Assembly (NCBI GenBank): GCA_000320605.2
Contig: KB445791.1
Coordinates: forward strand, 1,825,854 to 1,889,853
Source of the DNA: Gelatoporia subvermispora B
Taxonomy: Eukaryota; Basidiomycota; Agaricomycetes; Polyporales; Gelatoporiaceae
Length of the DNA: 64,000 nucleotides
Direction: 5' to 3'
In this document: piece by piece, positions 44,685 to 56,447 of the stretch
How the letters are laid out: each line of letters starts with the position of its first letter
Numbering within the stretch: position 1 is the stretch's first letter
The notes under the pieces: generated by a model
What the model was told of the DNA's origin: nothing
What the model saw: only the letters and a program-made list of their open reading frames with translations
Database searches by the model: none
Position numbers and translations under genes: made by a program

Positions 44685-47600
44685 TTAACCCAGAATCGTG
44701 AGGTATCTCGACTGCTTATACAAGATGATATGGGCGATGCAATTATACGCAAGTAGAGCATAACATGCGAAGCTGGAGGCGTTGAGGGAATGAACAAGTA
44801 CAACGAATGGTTTCCAAGGGGTGATAAATAGAAATGCAAAGGAAGGTATGTAATCCAACAGCCGCGAAGTGTAAGGCGGAGGTATCCGATACAAGAGCGA
44901 GTGTACGGCCAGTCTCTGTAAGTCAACGTCAGCTCGATGTGCTTCATGCGAGAAGGCATTCAGCTCACATTGCCAGTATTGGCAGAGGTGCTCCAAAACG
45001 TCTACCACAACCGAACTTTTGTACATGAGCGCATGGTCGGCGCCCTTAACGACCGAAACATGGCATTTGTCGCGCCCCATGGTGCTCTCCAGCCATCGTA
45101 CTGCGTTTTCGGCAATCCGCTCGTCCCGGTCTCCGTACCAGACACGGACATCATGGGGATAAGCCGCGTAGGAGAAACCCCATGGCAGCCGCTCATGATT
45201 GAGGATTTGAAGAAGATCCCCGTGTGTACCTCTAGAGGATTCCGCATGCGAGGCAGCAATTAGAGCATTGCCGAGAGTAGCTTGATAGTTCAATGGATCA
45301 GGGCCAGAGTCCATTGGAGGTGGCGACGGTAAGGAGGTGCACGATGGATCGGGTGATTTTGAAGCGCCAACAGAGACGGTTCGGCGACCTCCATTGCGGG
45401 AGCCGCCCGGAAGACTGTCCGAGCGATCCAGAGTGGTTGAGCTACTCGCTGAGCCTTCGTAGCTCCCGCTGATAACAGATATCGACGATTTCTGCCCTGG
45501 AGAATCTAGAGTATTCAAGGTATCATCACCGCATTGCGGAGTGCGGGGCCAATGGGAGGATGAAGGCTGTGAAGAAGATTTTGGAGACCTGGACTTGGAT
45601 TTGCCCTTCAGTGAGCCCATAGACCGCAAGGCTTTGAGCTTCTTCCCAGCACCAAAGCCGATGCCTTTATCTTCTCCAGGTGACTGCGTGTAGGTGCCCC
45701 TCAAACGACCGAGGAACCCATTCGACGGCTTTCTATAAGCACTTTTGGCCCCTAGCGGCTTGCTCTCACTGATAGTGCGAGACCTCTGGTTTTGAGATCC
45801 AGTGCTCTGGCGTCCAAGTGTGCTCCTGCTTTCGAACCTTCCATCGAAATCACGGAGGTCATCGTAGTCGCTGAATACGCCTGAAGATGAGCTTTGACGG
45901 CTTTCAGCCTCTGCTTTGGAGAACGCGTGCGCAGGCACAGCAGTCATCGGCGTATCGACGGGGTATTCCGTCTGCGTCTGTGGTTCCGATTTGGAGTCGT
46001 GAGAACGAGAAGTACTTGCGTCGAATCCAATTCCCTCGAAAGCGAGCGTTGGCGGCTTCCCAAGCATCCATGCCTGGACCTTCCACTCCGCAGCTTGGGC
46101 AGTCCTCAGAATACCAGTAGGGACATACTTGAGCCACTTGTAGCCAGCTGCTCGAAGACGCGGTGAGTCATAGTGGTCAAATAGACATGTGAGCAACAAA
46201 CCTCCTTCGCCACCCCCAACCCAGGGTGCGAGCAAACAAATGTCCCCGCGTATGCGCTCAGGGTACTTGTTCGCAAACGCGAGGGCATATGGAGCTCCGG
46301 CGGAATGGGCCATGACACTGCACTGGTCAATCTGCAGTCGATCAAGCACTTCTTCAACAACAGACGCCCATTCTGGGATGCCCTTCGCCATCTTTGAACG
46401 TGGCACGTCTGTACGTCCAAGGCCCCACCTATTCGGAATTGGGTATGAACCGATCAGCGTCTAACTTCATGCCATGCGCATCATACATACCGGTCGACCG
46501 TGATGAGCCGAATGCCTAGGCATTCTGCCATCTCATCATATAGGCCCATTACATGTCGTACGCACCCAAGGCCCAGGAAGACAATAAGAGGCCAACCAGT
46601 CGGGCTACCCAAGTCGGACAAACTGACTGTCAACGGGTTACCTCGGGAGGCATGTGGGCTGCGTGTGAGTTTAAGAATGGTTGTCAGACGAGCGGAGCGA
46701 AGATATTGAGCGATCTTTTGCGAAGGGGAAGTAGTGGGAACCTTCGTAAGACCCGCAAACGTCTCAAGAGGGGGAAGAGGTGGCTGATCGGAAACAGTTG
46801 AATAAGAGAAAATAGAGGATTCGCGTCGGCCTTCCGAACGCGGTGAGGATATAGATCGGGGTTTCTCTGACGCACCCGTGGCGTGTTGGAAGGATCGTGA
46901 GTGGTTAAGAGTCGGATGTGGAGAGATGGTGGACCGTCTCTGATTCCGGATTGTTTGCTGCACCTCCTCCGCAATGGTATCTACTGAGGATCGGGATACA
47001 AGATCTGACTCGTCTTCAGCAATATGCGAATCGAACTCCGATGTATGGTGAGTCGTCTGGGACACCTGAGCCAATGAATTCTTGCGTGAACGCACTTGCT
47101 GGGATGGTGGCGCATGAGCCCTGATGATTTCCGAGATTGAAGGAGGAACAGTCTTCATTGAGGCTTGAGAGTTCTGGGGATGACGGACATCGTCGAACGA
47201 TGTGTGACTGGATGGACTGGAAGCTGTCGTAGACCCTTTGGCAGTCTTGCTGGAGGCCACCCGAGTAGACTCTGGCCGACTGCTCTGGGGCTTGCGGGGT
47301 CGCATGGTTGGGTCACCGAAGCTGTCATCGTCCTCGTCAGAGCTCCGGGAACTGATGCGACCACGTCGTGGATTCCCGCCACCGAGCACAACACCAGGGG
47401 GCGGGGTCGGTAAGGGAGGGTGATAGAGCGGATGGTGGCCGCTCTTGAAGACCTTGTTCCGGCCAGCGATGCCACCTGTCCCCATAAAATGATCATCGTT
47501 GGTATTAAAATGGTGTCGATCATGGTTCATGCCATCTACGAGCGCATCCATGGCCTCGACCCCTGCTGTTGGCGCAACCACGACTGGCATTGGAATGGAA

Positions 47601-48232
47601 TACACTGCTCCTCGCAGCGAAGACAAATCATCTATCGGCGTTTGAGGTTGCGATTCGAAGTGGCTCAAGAATGATGAAGTAGAGTCGCGGACGGGGTATC
47701 TGGAGGACGACACGCTATGGTCCCATATCGCAGGATGCGAAGGTCCCGTGTGGAAGCGTGGCCGGGACCTGGGTGCAATGCTTGCATCGTCCTCAGAACT
47801 GGCGGCATAATGATCCTCAACACTTGGGAATAGATACGTTCCCTGATCCAGGTGATGTGTTCCTCCGTGTGCATAAAAATGGCTGTCCTCATGCGTGATA
47901 TCTCTCCAGTCAGATCCCCTCCGTGCATGGCTGTGCGTGCTAGCGGGTGCCTGGACGCGTGATTTGCCTTCAGCTTTCATTGTGCGGGATATATGCGGTG
48001 CAATCGCGTCGTCGAAAGCATGGAAGTTGGTCGAGTAACTGTCGACGTCGTGGGGAGGAGATCGCCTGGCTGATGATGGATGACCAAACAGGGATTCCAC
48101 AGGGGAACGGGGCTGCTTTTGTCGCTTCAGTGAAAGAAAGGAAGACTTCTTGGTGGGAGCGCGATGCGGCTGGGGCGGATTCGCGCTTGAGCCGGCTCGC
48201 GAGTCGAGCGAGCGAGTCAGGACGGCTGCCAT
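44685..48232 (-). CDS. Alpha/beta hydrolase with long disordered N-terminus
   Basis: Two exons (48232-46491 and 46428 onward) give up to 1161 residues. The first 520 residues are Ser/Pro/His-rich and disordered. The hydrolase fold starts at GWPLIVFLGLGCVRHVMGLY, then DRWGLGRTD, and the nucleophile elbow AHSAGAPYALAFA with Ser622. After KYPERIRGDICLLAPWVGG comes an insertion of about 200 low-complexity residues, then VWYGDRDERIAENAVRW with the catalytic Asp and GADHALMYKS with the catalytic His. Substrate unknown. The 3' end has two readings: without splicing the frame runs to 44685 through a hydrophobic but unfamily-like tail, while a GTGAGC..CAG intron (44968-44916) would create a stop across the junction right after EHLCQYWQ. 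I consider the shorter product at least as likely. Confidence 0.8.
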
Positions 48233-48905
48233 GAAGCGGGGGTATCCGAGTTGTCCAGAAACGACCGTATGTGAAAGGAATGAACTGGAGTGCCGCCGCT
48301 GGCTGTTGGAATCAATCCCGGATGGCAAGATCAGCGAAAGGAGGGCGGGACACTGCCGTCGCTGCTGTCGTCAAAATGTTGCGACGGAGACGGGAGCGCG
48401 CGCGAGTTCTATGGCCACTTGTTTGTTTCCCCCGACCAAGATCTAAAGCAGGCACGGGGCGCCCGCCTACTGCCGCCTACACGTCCGCTAACCCTTTTAA
48501 TTTTCCCCGCGCGTCGTACCTTCTTCAATCTGGCAACCAACCGCCAATCCTGTCCTCCTCCGTCCTCGGAACTGCTAGTTGGCGGTTCAGATCGAATAAT
48601 AATTACACACAGCGAAGCGACTGGTTACATATGTACACATATCTGAGGGTATCTCGACGTGTCCCGCAACGGCTAAAAGTACAGAGTATACAAATCCGAT
48701 GTGTCAACAATCTCATAGCAACTTGGCACGACGGAAGCAAAACATGAAATGACTTTGATCCCGTTGTCTGGGCAGACTATCAGCATCAGCCCATCCCGGG
48801 CGTCGGGTCACCTGCCTCTGGGTCAGCACGTCGACACACGAAGGCAGTAGAAATGATCAAGGGCTTACCTGGAGCGCCTGCTGCTCAGGATAATCCCGCT
48901 GATCT
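48233..48905. other. Intergenic region
   Basis: Promoter of the leftward hydrolase gene and the 3' end of the F-box-like gene. No gene is supported. Confidence 0.5.
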
Positions 48906-50033
48906 TCAATACGAAGATACTAGCGCTACATTTCGTGCTGCGCAGGCGTCCTGCACTTGCTGCCCCATACCCTGCGACCAATGGGCGAATGGCGGACGGC
49001 ACGTACCCGCCGGCGTCGCTAGCCTCTGCAACGCGGGCAGAGCACCAGAAGCAAGGAATGTCGCCCAATCCTCCGGTGTGACCCGCACTAGGCGACCCGC
49101 CACGGACAGCTCGCGGAGGCCTTTGCAAATACGCCCAATGGACGCGAGGGACTGCGGCGTTATATCAAATCCAGAGAGGCGCAGCTCGCGCAGGGAAATT
49201 CCGGCGGAAGGCTCCGTGTCAGTGAACGCCTCCACACCCGGGGTTTCGCATGCATCGTACTGCAGCGTATCCAGGTTTTCGCATACGTCCAAGAGGGAGC
49301 GGACGTGCTCATCCATGGCCTCGGGGCACTTGGTGGTCACGGTCAGGACCCGAAGGGAGTCCCAGGCCTCGTGGCACAGGTCCGAGAGAACACCGTCAGC
49401 GATGTCCACGTTGTGGAGGGTCAGGCTTGTCAGCCGCGTGGGGCATGGCATGAGCGACGGGATGATTGTCAGTTGGACGTCTGACAACCTGAGTTGGCGG
49501 AGGCGGGGGAATCTGTAGGCCATGATCTCGTCCCATTCCAGCGACGCTGCGGTGTGGCTGTTCAAATGCGCATTCCCGCTGCTCGGTGGACGGGTGCCGT
49601 CAATGTTCAACTCGACCAATGTGGATGAACTGGCGAGTGCGTGGAGAAACCTGTCTGCCCGCACGGCCAAATTCCCTCCCAATGTCACCTTCTGCAGCCC
49701 TTTCAGGTCCAGGATGGACCTTACGCTGGACATCTCCTTCTCGCTGACCCAGGCATGATGGTCCGAGGCGTCAATCGCCGGGCGAAGCTCCAGGGTACGG
49801 ACGAGAGCGGCGAGATCAGGGTTAGAGGTCAGGGTCCTCGCGAAGAGCATGCAGGCCCGGTACGACCGAAGATTAGGCGAATTATAGAGACGCCTCCTCA
49901 CAGGACCGACCCATGCATAGGAGATGAGCGCGAGCCGCTGCAGGTCGCGCGGCCACCAATGGTCATCACTGTCGAGAATGACGGGGATAAGATCGTCCAC
50001 CAAGCGAGGTGTCAGCCAGGTGTGCTCGCTCAT
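48906..50033 (-). CDS. F-box/leucine-rich-repeat-like protein
   Basis: Single exon, 375 residues. The N-terminus LTPRLVDDLIPVILDSDDHW..DLQRLALISYAWVGPVRRRL has the look of the degenerate F-box of agaricomycete proteins. After it come irregular leucine-rich repeats: LQKVTLGGNLAVRADRFLHAL, LRQLRLSDVQLTIIPSLM, LTSLTLHNVDIADGVLSDLC, LRVLTVTTKCPE, LRELRLSGFDITPQSLASIG and LRELSVAGRLVRVTPEDW. Probably a substrate adaptor of an SCF ubiquitin ligase, inferred only from architecture; this family is greatly expanded in mushrooms. An in-frame ATG at 50201 would add 56 residues, but a TATA-like GTTATATGC (50177-50185) lies between, so 50033 is preferred. Confidence 0.75.
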   Translation of the reverse strand: MSEHTWLTPRLVDDLIPVILDSDDHWWPRDLQRLALISYAWVGPVRRRLYNSPNLRSYRACMLFARTLTSNPDLAALVRTLELRPAIDASDHHAWVSEKEMSSVRSILDLKGLQKVTLGGNLAVRADRFLHALASSSTLVELNIDGTRPPSSGNAHLNSHTAASLEWDEIMAYRFPRLRQLRLSDVQLTIIPSLMPCPTRLTSLTLHNVDIADGVLSDLCHEAWDSLRVLTVTTKCPEAMDEHVRSLLDVCENLDTLQYDACETPGVEAFTDTEPSAGISLRELRLSGFDITPQSLASIGRICKGLRELSVAGRLVRVTPEDWATFLASGALPALQRLATPAGTCRPPFAHWSQGMGQQVQDACAARNVALVSSY

Positions 50034-50515
50034 TTGCGCGTTGGACGTGTTGTGTTGGGCCCTGAAGAAATTGGAGGCCAGCCAAAGGCCAGCCCTGTAT
50101 TTATCCTGCGGGACACGGCTGTCATGAAGAAGGCGAGGAGCATGGCGCCTCCGCCACAGGCTAAGGCGTCTAACTGCATATAACGTGCCCCAAGCCACCA
50201 TCAGCTGATGGACGTCTAGTTTCGGCTAGTTCCCACCTTCTGCAACGCAGTCTTCCCATTCCGAATAACTCGGAGCTCTGCAATGGCTGGCGATGTTGCA
50301 CAGCAGCATGATATCGCCGTGTCATGCCCGTGGGTCTGGGATCAATCGAGCCGATATGGATAAGCCACTACGCCACAGTAGGTTCTCCGCTGAAAGTCCA
50401 CCCAAGCCATCAATCCCACATATTAATAACCGCTCGACTCGGACGATAACGCGTTTATCAATGGGGCATACGCGTCACTATTTTTGCTGGTGCTTCCCCT
50501 CCTTGTCGCCTCACG
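50034..50515. promoter_or_regulatory. Divergent promoter region F-box-like/AAAP gene
   Basis: 480 bases between start codons. It contains the TATA-like GTTATATGC on the minus strand at 50185-50177. I see no gene. Confidence 0.45.
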
Positions 50516-52392
50516 ATGTTAGACATCTCCGAGAAAGACTCGCAGGGAAGAGTTGAAAATTCGTCAAAGGAAACTACGGTGCAGGATGTCTTCGTCGACG
50601 ATGAAGATCATGCCTTCCGATACAAGACACTCAGTTGGCAGGTCTGTCATTTTTTCTCGATTGTCGGCCATCGCTCAACTGTCTCCGCTAGTTTGTGAGC
50701 TTGTTGATGATTGCGGAAATCGTTAGCAACGGAATGCTGTCACTTCCTAATGCCATGGCTGTGGTTGGTGAGTTTCCTAATGGCGCAATACTTCACGTAC
50801 CTGAACTCATTCGCATTGACAGGAATTGTCCCTTCGCTTATCTTAACGATATTCTTCGGTGTATTTGGCCTCTTCACGGCAAAGCTCCTCGTAGACTTCA
50901 AGTTAAATCACCCAAATGTCCACAACATGGGTAGGAAGTTGACCACTCGTTTTCGCTTTCCCGTTCTTTCAACTCTTGCACAGGAGATGCTGGTGACATC
51001 ATGTTCGGACCCGTCGGTCGAGAAGTTCTAGCATTCGGAACCCTGATCTTCTCTATATTTGCCACCGTATGGGGATTTTGTCATTGTCCGCTTCCCTGCT
51101 AACACGACCACAGGGCTCCGAGCTTCTCTCTGGGCAACTGGCTCTCTCGGAGCTCTCGAACAATGGGCTCTGCGCCACGTTCCTCCTCCTGATCTTCTCG
51201 GCGGCCACATTCGTTATTTCGCTGCCCCGGACGTTGGGAAGATTGAGCTGGCTGGGCCTGTTCAGTGCATTCTTCATCACTCTGTGCGGAATCCTCGCAA
51301 TGATCGGCTCTGGAGTGGACGCGGTGCCAGGTCGCAAACTTAACGCGACCGCGACTGCTAGCTTCTTTGACGCATTCCTGGCAGTTACGGGGCCGGTGCG
51401 TCACACGACTGGTTTGCAGCTCATGTTTCCATTCAATCTTCGCGCTTTCAGGTCTTCGCATACGCAGGTGAGCGGAGGGCATAATTCGGAATGCAATTTT
51501 AGCCATATCGGAATTTCAGGTCATTTCATGTGCGTCTCTCGCAACTAACGTATGACTTGAACTCTCTTACTGAGATTATGTTCCACAGGTTCTTCATCCT
51601 CATCTCCGAAATGACTCGGCCGCAAGATGCGATGAAAGTGAGTAGCTAGGTCCGACGAGGTGGCACCTCGACCTCATGGAGCACAGGCCGCATGGGTGCT
51701 GCAAGTGTTCGCCACAGTCTTCTACGCTGTGTTCAGCGTGGTCGTCTATGCATACCTCGGAAGCACAGTGGCCTCGCCCGCCCTGCTCTCCCTATCGCCC
51801 ATATGGTCGAAAATCACATTCGCCGTCGGGATCGGAAACTTCCTCCTGTAAGCCGACACGATTCCGACATACCACTGCCGCTGCCAGCTGAACATCTGAC
51901 GTCCTCCATCTAGTTCGGGCGCGCTATACAGCCATGTCGCGGCGAAGCTCGTCTTCGTCCGACTCTTCCGAGGCACGCCGCACATCTACTCGCATACCCT
52001 CATGGGCTGGTCCGTCTGGACGTTCCTCTGTTTCGCATGCACCGCGGTGGCGTTCATCCTCGCGACCGCGGTACCCGTGTTCTCCGACTTCGTCGGAATC
52101 GCGGCTTCGCTGTTCGCGTCGTGGTACACATATGGCATCGCCGGCTTCTTCTGGCTGCATGACGCATATTATCTAGGCAAGGGCTGGGAGACGCTCAAAC
52201 GCAGATGGATCGGTACGACCCTCGCGGTGTTGACGATTCTTGCGGGTGCATTTATATGTGTGGCAGGAACATACGTATCAATCAAGGTGAGCGTATCTTG
52301 CTCATAGGTGCGATTGATCATTTACCAGGATTATTTAGTTAATTGTAGAAGCATACCAAAGCGGTATGGCCGGAAAGCCATTCACGTGTTGA
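50516..52392 (+). CDS. Amino acid transporter, AAAP family
   Basis: An 11-span amino acid/proton symporter of the plasma membrane, similar to the Neurospora Mtr type. Eleven exons (50516-50641, 50692-50767, 50823-50930, 50984-51066, 51114-51395, 51452-51467, 51520-51529, 51589-51637, 51687-51847, 51914-52286, 52339-52392) give 445 residues. The N-terminal 40 residues are acidic and cytosolic. Then FRYKTLSWQFVSLLMIAEIV, NGMLSLPNAMAVVGIVP, DFKLNHPNVHNMGDAG, VFAYAGHFMFFILISEMTRP, DAMKAAWVLQVFATVFYAVF, SGALYSHVAAKLVFVRLFRG and the end LIVEAYQSGMAGKPFTC. Two consecutive exons of 16 and 10 bases encode VFAYAG and HFM. The last intron ends at TTTAG 52338; reading through it instead would end the protein at 52307 with a non-family tail. 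Confidence 0.92.
51452..51529 (+). other. Two consecutive microexons (16 and 10 bases) of the AAAP gene
   Basis: 51452-51467 and 51520-51529 are both needed to read GPVFAYAGHFMFFILISE. All four flanking splice sites are GT/AG. Confidence 0.85.
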
Positions 52393-52795
52393 ATGAGTGA
52401 TCGAACCATATCGGCAATGGAATAAAGACATACAGTACGAAACCGTTGATAACTTGTTTGCGATCCACGATTCAACTGAAGAGACTGAAGCTGACTTCTT
52501 AACCTGTATACGTATACCGCGAACGTGACTGAGTTTAGTTGATTATATGCGCCAAATATATACAGGTAATCATCGATGCATCGTTCGGACTGTGTATTCT
52601 CTCTGTGAACAGTGTATTGACGAACGGACAAGTTTGGCGGAGCGCGGGCGTCGCAGAATCGCCATGGTACAACAGAACCTATTCATACATGATACAATAT
52701 TGCGGAAAATTGAGGTCGTGAGTGCTATTTCCATCGATCAAGTAGAGTAAAAGTGTCCAACACGATATGGTGGTAACGAGCGGTATCACAGGGAT
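52393..52795. other. Convergent intergenic region
   Basis: About 400 bases between the stops of the AAAP transporter (+) and the OM14-like gene (-); more AT-rich than its surroundings. Nothing else is seen. Confidence 0.55.
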
Positions 52796-53783
52796 TTAGT
52801 GGTGTGTCTGACGGTACCGCTCAGCCAGGTATCTACATGAATATCAGCATGGTGCTCTAGTCGCAGGAGAAATTAACACACCCTTCGCCTGACCAGAGAG
52901 TAAGTAAGCCAGCAGACACCGCGGAGACCACCCGTTTGTCCCAGCGCGGTCGGTCCCAGTTGGTGTATGTGAAGTACCCAACGGTGCCGAGGACAGCGGC
53001 GTTGACTTGGAAAACGCGTAAGGGCAAAGTCAGAGCATCTCTGAATATCGCAGCAACTCACCAACTCCAAGGATACCACCAAGCACCCCGGGGCGAAGGA
53101 TGTATTCCCTCGCATAGCGGTACAAAGCAGATCCCTCTTGCCTCGCCCTGCGCTCTGCATCCTGTCCGCGGGGTGTCTTACGATACTTTTCCGTCGCGTA
53201 GGATTCGACGCCAGCAACCGCCAGGAAAGCAGCAACGGTGGAGGTGATTGCACGCGTGTCGCGGCGGAGGTGGGGCTCCTTGTAGTATGCGTACCCCGCA
53301 CCAGTGAGGAGCCCGAGGTTGACTATAGGTGTTCACGTGAGCAGTTTTCGACCTAGCAACAAATTCAACCTACGGAGACCCAGGAGACCACCGGCTACGC
53401 CTGGACGTAGCAGGTAGTCCTTAGCAACGTGGTATAGGTAGAATCCCTCCTGTTCGGCCTCGTGAACGTATCTCCGGGTCTTATCCTTGGCATGTTGCTT
53501 CTTGCTATAACCGGACGGCTGGGAGGTGAGATCGCCTTCAGCTGGGATGTCGGCGACGGACGTGGTGGTGGCAGGATGCTCTCTAAAGTCCGGCGCAACA
53601 ATGTTCACCTTTGCAGCATCATCCGCGATGTTGTTCGCAGAGGGTGGTTCTGTTGTGAGGAGAGCAGGGTCTGCATGGGGCTGAGAGACGAGGTTAGGTT
53701 CTTGCCAAGGGGGGCGACGTCTGTTGAAATACCTGATGAGAGGGAGGAGGGGCATTGTGAGCAGCGACTGAGGCGTACGACAT
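52796..53783 (-). CDS. Multi-span membrane protein, OM14-C-like
   Basis: Exons 53783-53733, 53680-53381, 53322-53062, 53005-52882 and 52832-52796 give 257 residues starting MSYASVAAHNAPPPSHQPHA. The N-terminus (about 75 residues) is hydrophilic with IADDAAKVNIVAPDFREHP. Two related halves follow: EAEQEGFYLYHVAKDYLLRP joined to GVAGGLLVNLGLLTGAGYAY, and RARQEGSALYRYAREYILRP joined to GVLGGILGVVNAAVLGTVGY, each ending in a short membrane span. A last span, VVSAVSAGLLTLWSGEGYLA, ends AERYRQTHH. I associate this basidiomycete family with the mitochondrial outer membrane protein OM14 C-terminal domain, from memory and tentatively. The internal duplication is directly visible. Confidence 0.75.
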
Positions 53784-54737
53784 GGTGGATGGCGTGAGGT
53801 TGAACGATTGAAGAAAAGAACGCGCGAATTGTGAACTGAAGGAGCGGAAGAGGGGCGTATATGTACGGGGCGCGGTATGACATCATCATACGTCACGCAC
53901 TGCCGAGCCGCCACATCCTCCGTCGTCGCCCCGACAGCCATACGCGTGCGCGGCCATACACGGTCATGCATTGCCATGTATTGCCAGCCATGGCCTGCCA
54001 TGGTCTGGCCAGTCCCCGTCTAGGTTCGCACCATATACCATCTTGGCGACTGCCACCATCTGATAGACGTGCCGTCTCAAGTCGCAATCCCGGCACTACA
54101 ACCTGTCTTCAAAGCTGGCTCTACCCCAAGTACTTGACAGATGCCGCATTCATGAACACGCGTACACGGACGTGACCGGGACGTTCGTCCATGAACGCAA
54201 CAAGGCCCGCTCTTTCGCTGATAGACCGAGTCCGAGGAGCTTCGAGTTCGGAGACCCTCGTTTGCGCGTCATCGACAGCTAGATTTGACGTCCAAGTCAG
54301 CATTCGCATACGTTATACATCTCGTAGAATAGCTCGCTTTGTCGCGAGTGAACACCGTGGACTGGTCGTTCGTATTTGAGCCAGCATCCAATAGTTATAA
54401 GATAAAAGTGCCCAGTGTTCCGAAGTCACGCCCTGACACATAAGCACATTGCGAGTCGGGTCCCTCATATGTGAATGGCTGGCAAATCAAGGTCCGAAAT
54501 GGAGGCTGAGATACATATACTGGGCGAATGCGGGGCTGGGCGAGAGGTACGGTGCAGAGACGGACGGATTTGGCGAAGAAGCCGGGCGACAAACACGCGC
54601 CATTGCACACGTTAACTTACACGCCAGCGTCTGCGGCGTCGCACATGCTGCTCCTCTACCGGTGCTAGGGAGGCCAGCGGACGTGTACACTCCCAACTCT
54701 CGTCTAGGTGTCGTCATCCTGTCCGTCGCACTGTGAA
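53784..54737. other. Divergent intergenic region
   Basis: 0.95 kb between the OM14-like (-) and acyltransferase (+) starts. A possible TATA element (GCGTATATGTAC, 53856-53867) lies about 75 bases before the leftward ATG. No gene is seen. Confidence 0.5.
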
Positions 54738-56272
54738 ATGGGAGCCAACACTGCATTGCACGCTATTCCAATTGCTTCGCGTCCGCGCAGGACGTGGCGT
54801 CAGGTCCTCAACGCGCTATCCTTCCTCCTTGTATTTCTCTCTGGATGTCTTATGATCAATGGCTCGCAATTTGTTGTACTTCTACCACTGAAACTCCTCC
54901 CGTTCGACTGGGCTAGGAGAGCGTACTACGCAGGCATACGATATAGCGAAGGAGCGTTTGGAACTCTCATGAGTGCGTATTTATTGATCACGAGATACAC
55001 ACGCGACCCCACTAATCCCTGCGGAACGATAGTGCTGGCATGCCAGCTGTTTGCGCCTACCACACTAGTTGTATCCTTTGAGAAGCATGGCGAAGGAAAG
55101 TTCACGGAGGAAGAGGTGGCACGTATCGTCGAGAGGGATGGAAGCGGAAAGGTGGTCAACCTACACCTTCCGCAGAAGACGGTCCTAATTGCCAATCATC
55201 AGGCGAGTGCATGTCGCGCGAGACCTCAATGATGCAGACTTTTACGGTTGTGGAATGTTTCATAGATGTACGCCGACTGGTGGTACGCATGGTGCTTGAC
55301 GTACTACATGCAGACGTACAAGGACGTTCACATCGTTCTCAAGAAGAGTCTGAAGTGGGTCCCTATCCTAGGCTGGGTAACTATTCAAAGACCAGAGCAT
55401 CGTTGGTTGTCTAATTGGGCATGCAGGGCATGCAATTCTTCAATTTCACATTCCTAGCCCGCTCGTGGGCATCAGATAAGCTACATCTTGCGTCAAGCTT
55501 GTCTTGGCTTGCTCGTAGGGCTGAGAAGGAGGACACGCCGCTCACGTTCATCCTGTATCCTGAGGGCACTCTTGTGAGTAGGGACACGCGGCCTATCAGC
55601 AAGAAATATGCCGACAAGCTGGGGATTGTAAGTTGCTCCTTGCATAGTGTGCAGCAGACCTGAGACACATGCCTGCATAAAGCCGGATATGTTGCACACT
55701 CTCTTACCGCGCTCAACTGGCTTGCATTACTCCCTTCGAGCCTTGGCACCCCGCACGCCCAGCCTGCAGATGATCGACATCACTATGGCGTACCCCGGTA
55801 AGCGTTGAGTTTGAATTGTGATCATGATCGAAAGTTGACATGCGCCCACATCACAGGGATCCCGCCCTTCGGTTATGGCCAGGACTACTACACCTTGCGC
55901 TCGATTTTCTTCGACGGCATCTCGCCGCCAGAGGTGTACATGCACATCAGGCGCTTCGACGTCATGCGCGAGGTGCCCATCGGCGATATCTCGTCCAGTA
56001 AGCCGGATAATACACCCAACGGGGACTCGTCGAAGCCATCAGTGGAGGTCGATATCCCGAACGAAGAGCGTGACACGTTTGAGGTCTGGCTACGGGACCG
56101 TTGGCGGGAGAAGGACGCGCTGATGAGCAAGTATATGGATGGCGGATCGTTCGTAGAGGCCCAGGAACAGGTAAAGATACCCTTGAAGCTAAAGCAGAAG
56201 CGCGAGATTCTCAACGCCTTCTGCTTCTTCATTCCCGCATTCTTCGGGTGGGCTTGTTCGAGGTTGAGGTAG
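54738..56272 (+). CDS. Lysophospholipid/lysophosphatidic acid acyltransferase (PlsC family)
   Basis: Transfers an acyl chain to a lysophospholipid in the ER or lipid-droplet membrane; similar in layout to fungal Cst26 and animal LCLAT1-type enzymes. Exons 54738-54972, 55033-55202, 55266-55376, 55427-55627, 55683-55797 and 55857-56272 give 415 residues. A membrane span near residue 20-40 (LSFLLVFLSGCLMINGSQF) precedes motif I NHQMYADWWY (His134-x4-Asp139). Then come KKSLKWVPILGWGMQFFNF, motif III FILYPEGTLV (Glu218-Gly219), and a region with DITMAYPGIPP and GISPPEVYMHIRRF, motif IV-like. A C-terminal span ILNAFCFFIPAFFGWA ends the protein. The intron at 55203 starts with GC (CAG|GCGAGT) and falls inside motif I. 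The last residues after FFGWA could be altered by an unrecognised intron. Confidence 0.88.
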
Positions 56273-56447
56273 AGCACAGATTTCTCAGTAATATTCGGAA
56301 CTTGGATCGTTCCATGATGGACTTCACACAATTGCTGGATAGCGTTGTCCATGAATGGCTGTGTCACGGGGTACAATTATAATTGGAGTCAGCCTGGAGT
56401 CAGCTAGTCTAGCAAATGCAGAGTCTCGACGAGCAGGGTACCGCTGA

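Noticed and set aside
48233..48328. Upstream extension of the alpha/beta hydrolase frame
   Set aside because: It begins with TTG; the first ATG is at 48232 (MAAVLTRSLDS).
50034..50201. Longer start for the F-box-like protein at an in-frame ATG
   Set aside because: A TATA-like element sits inside this extension and the extra residues look unlike the family, so the downstream ATG is preferred, though not proven.
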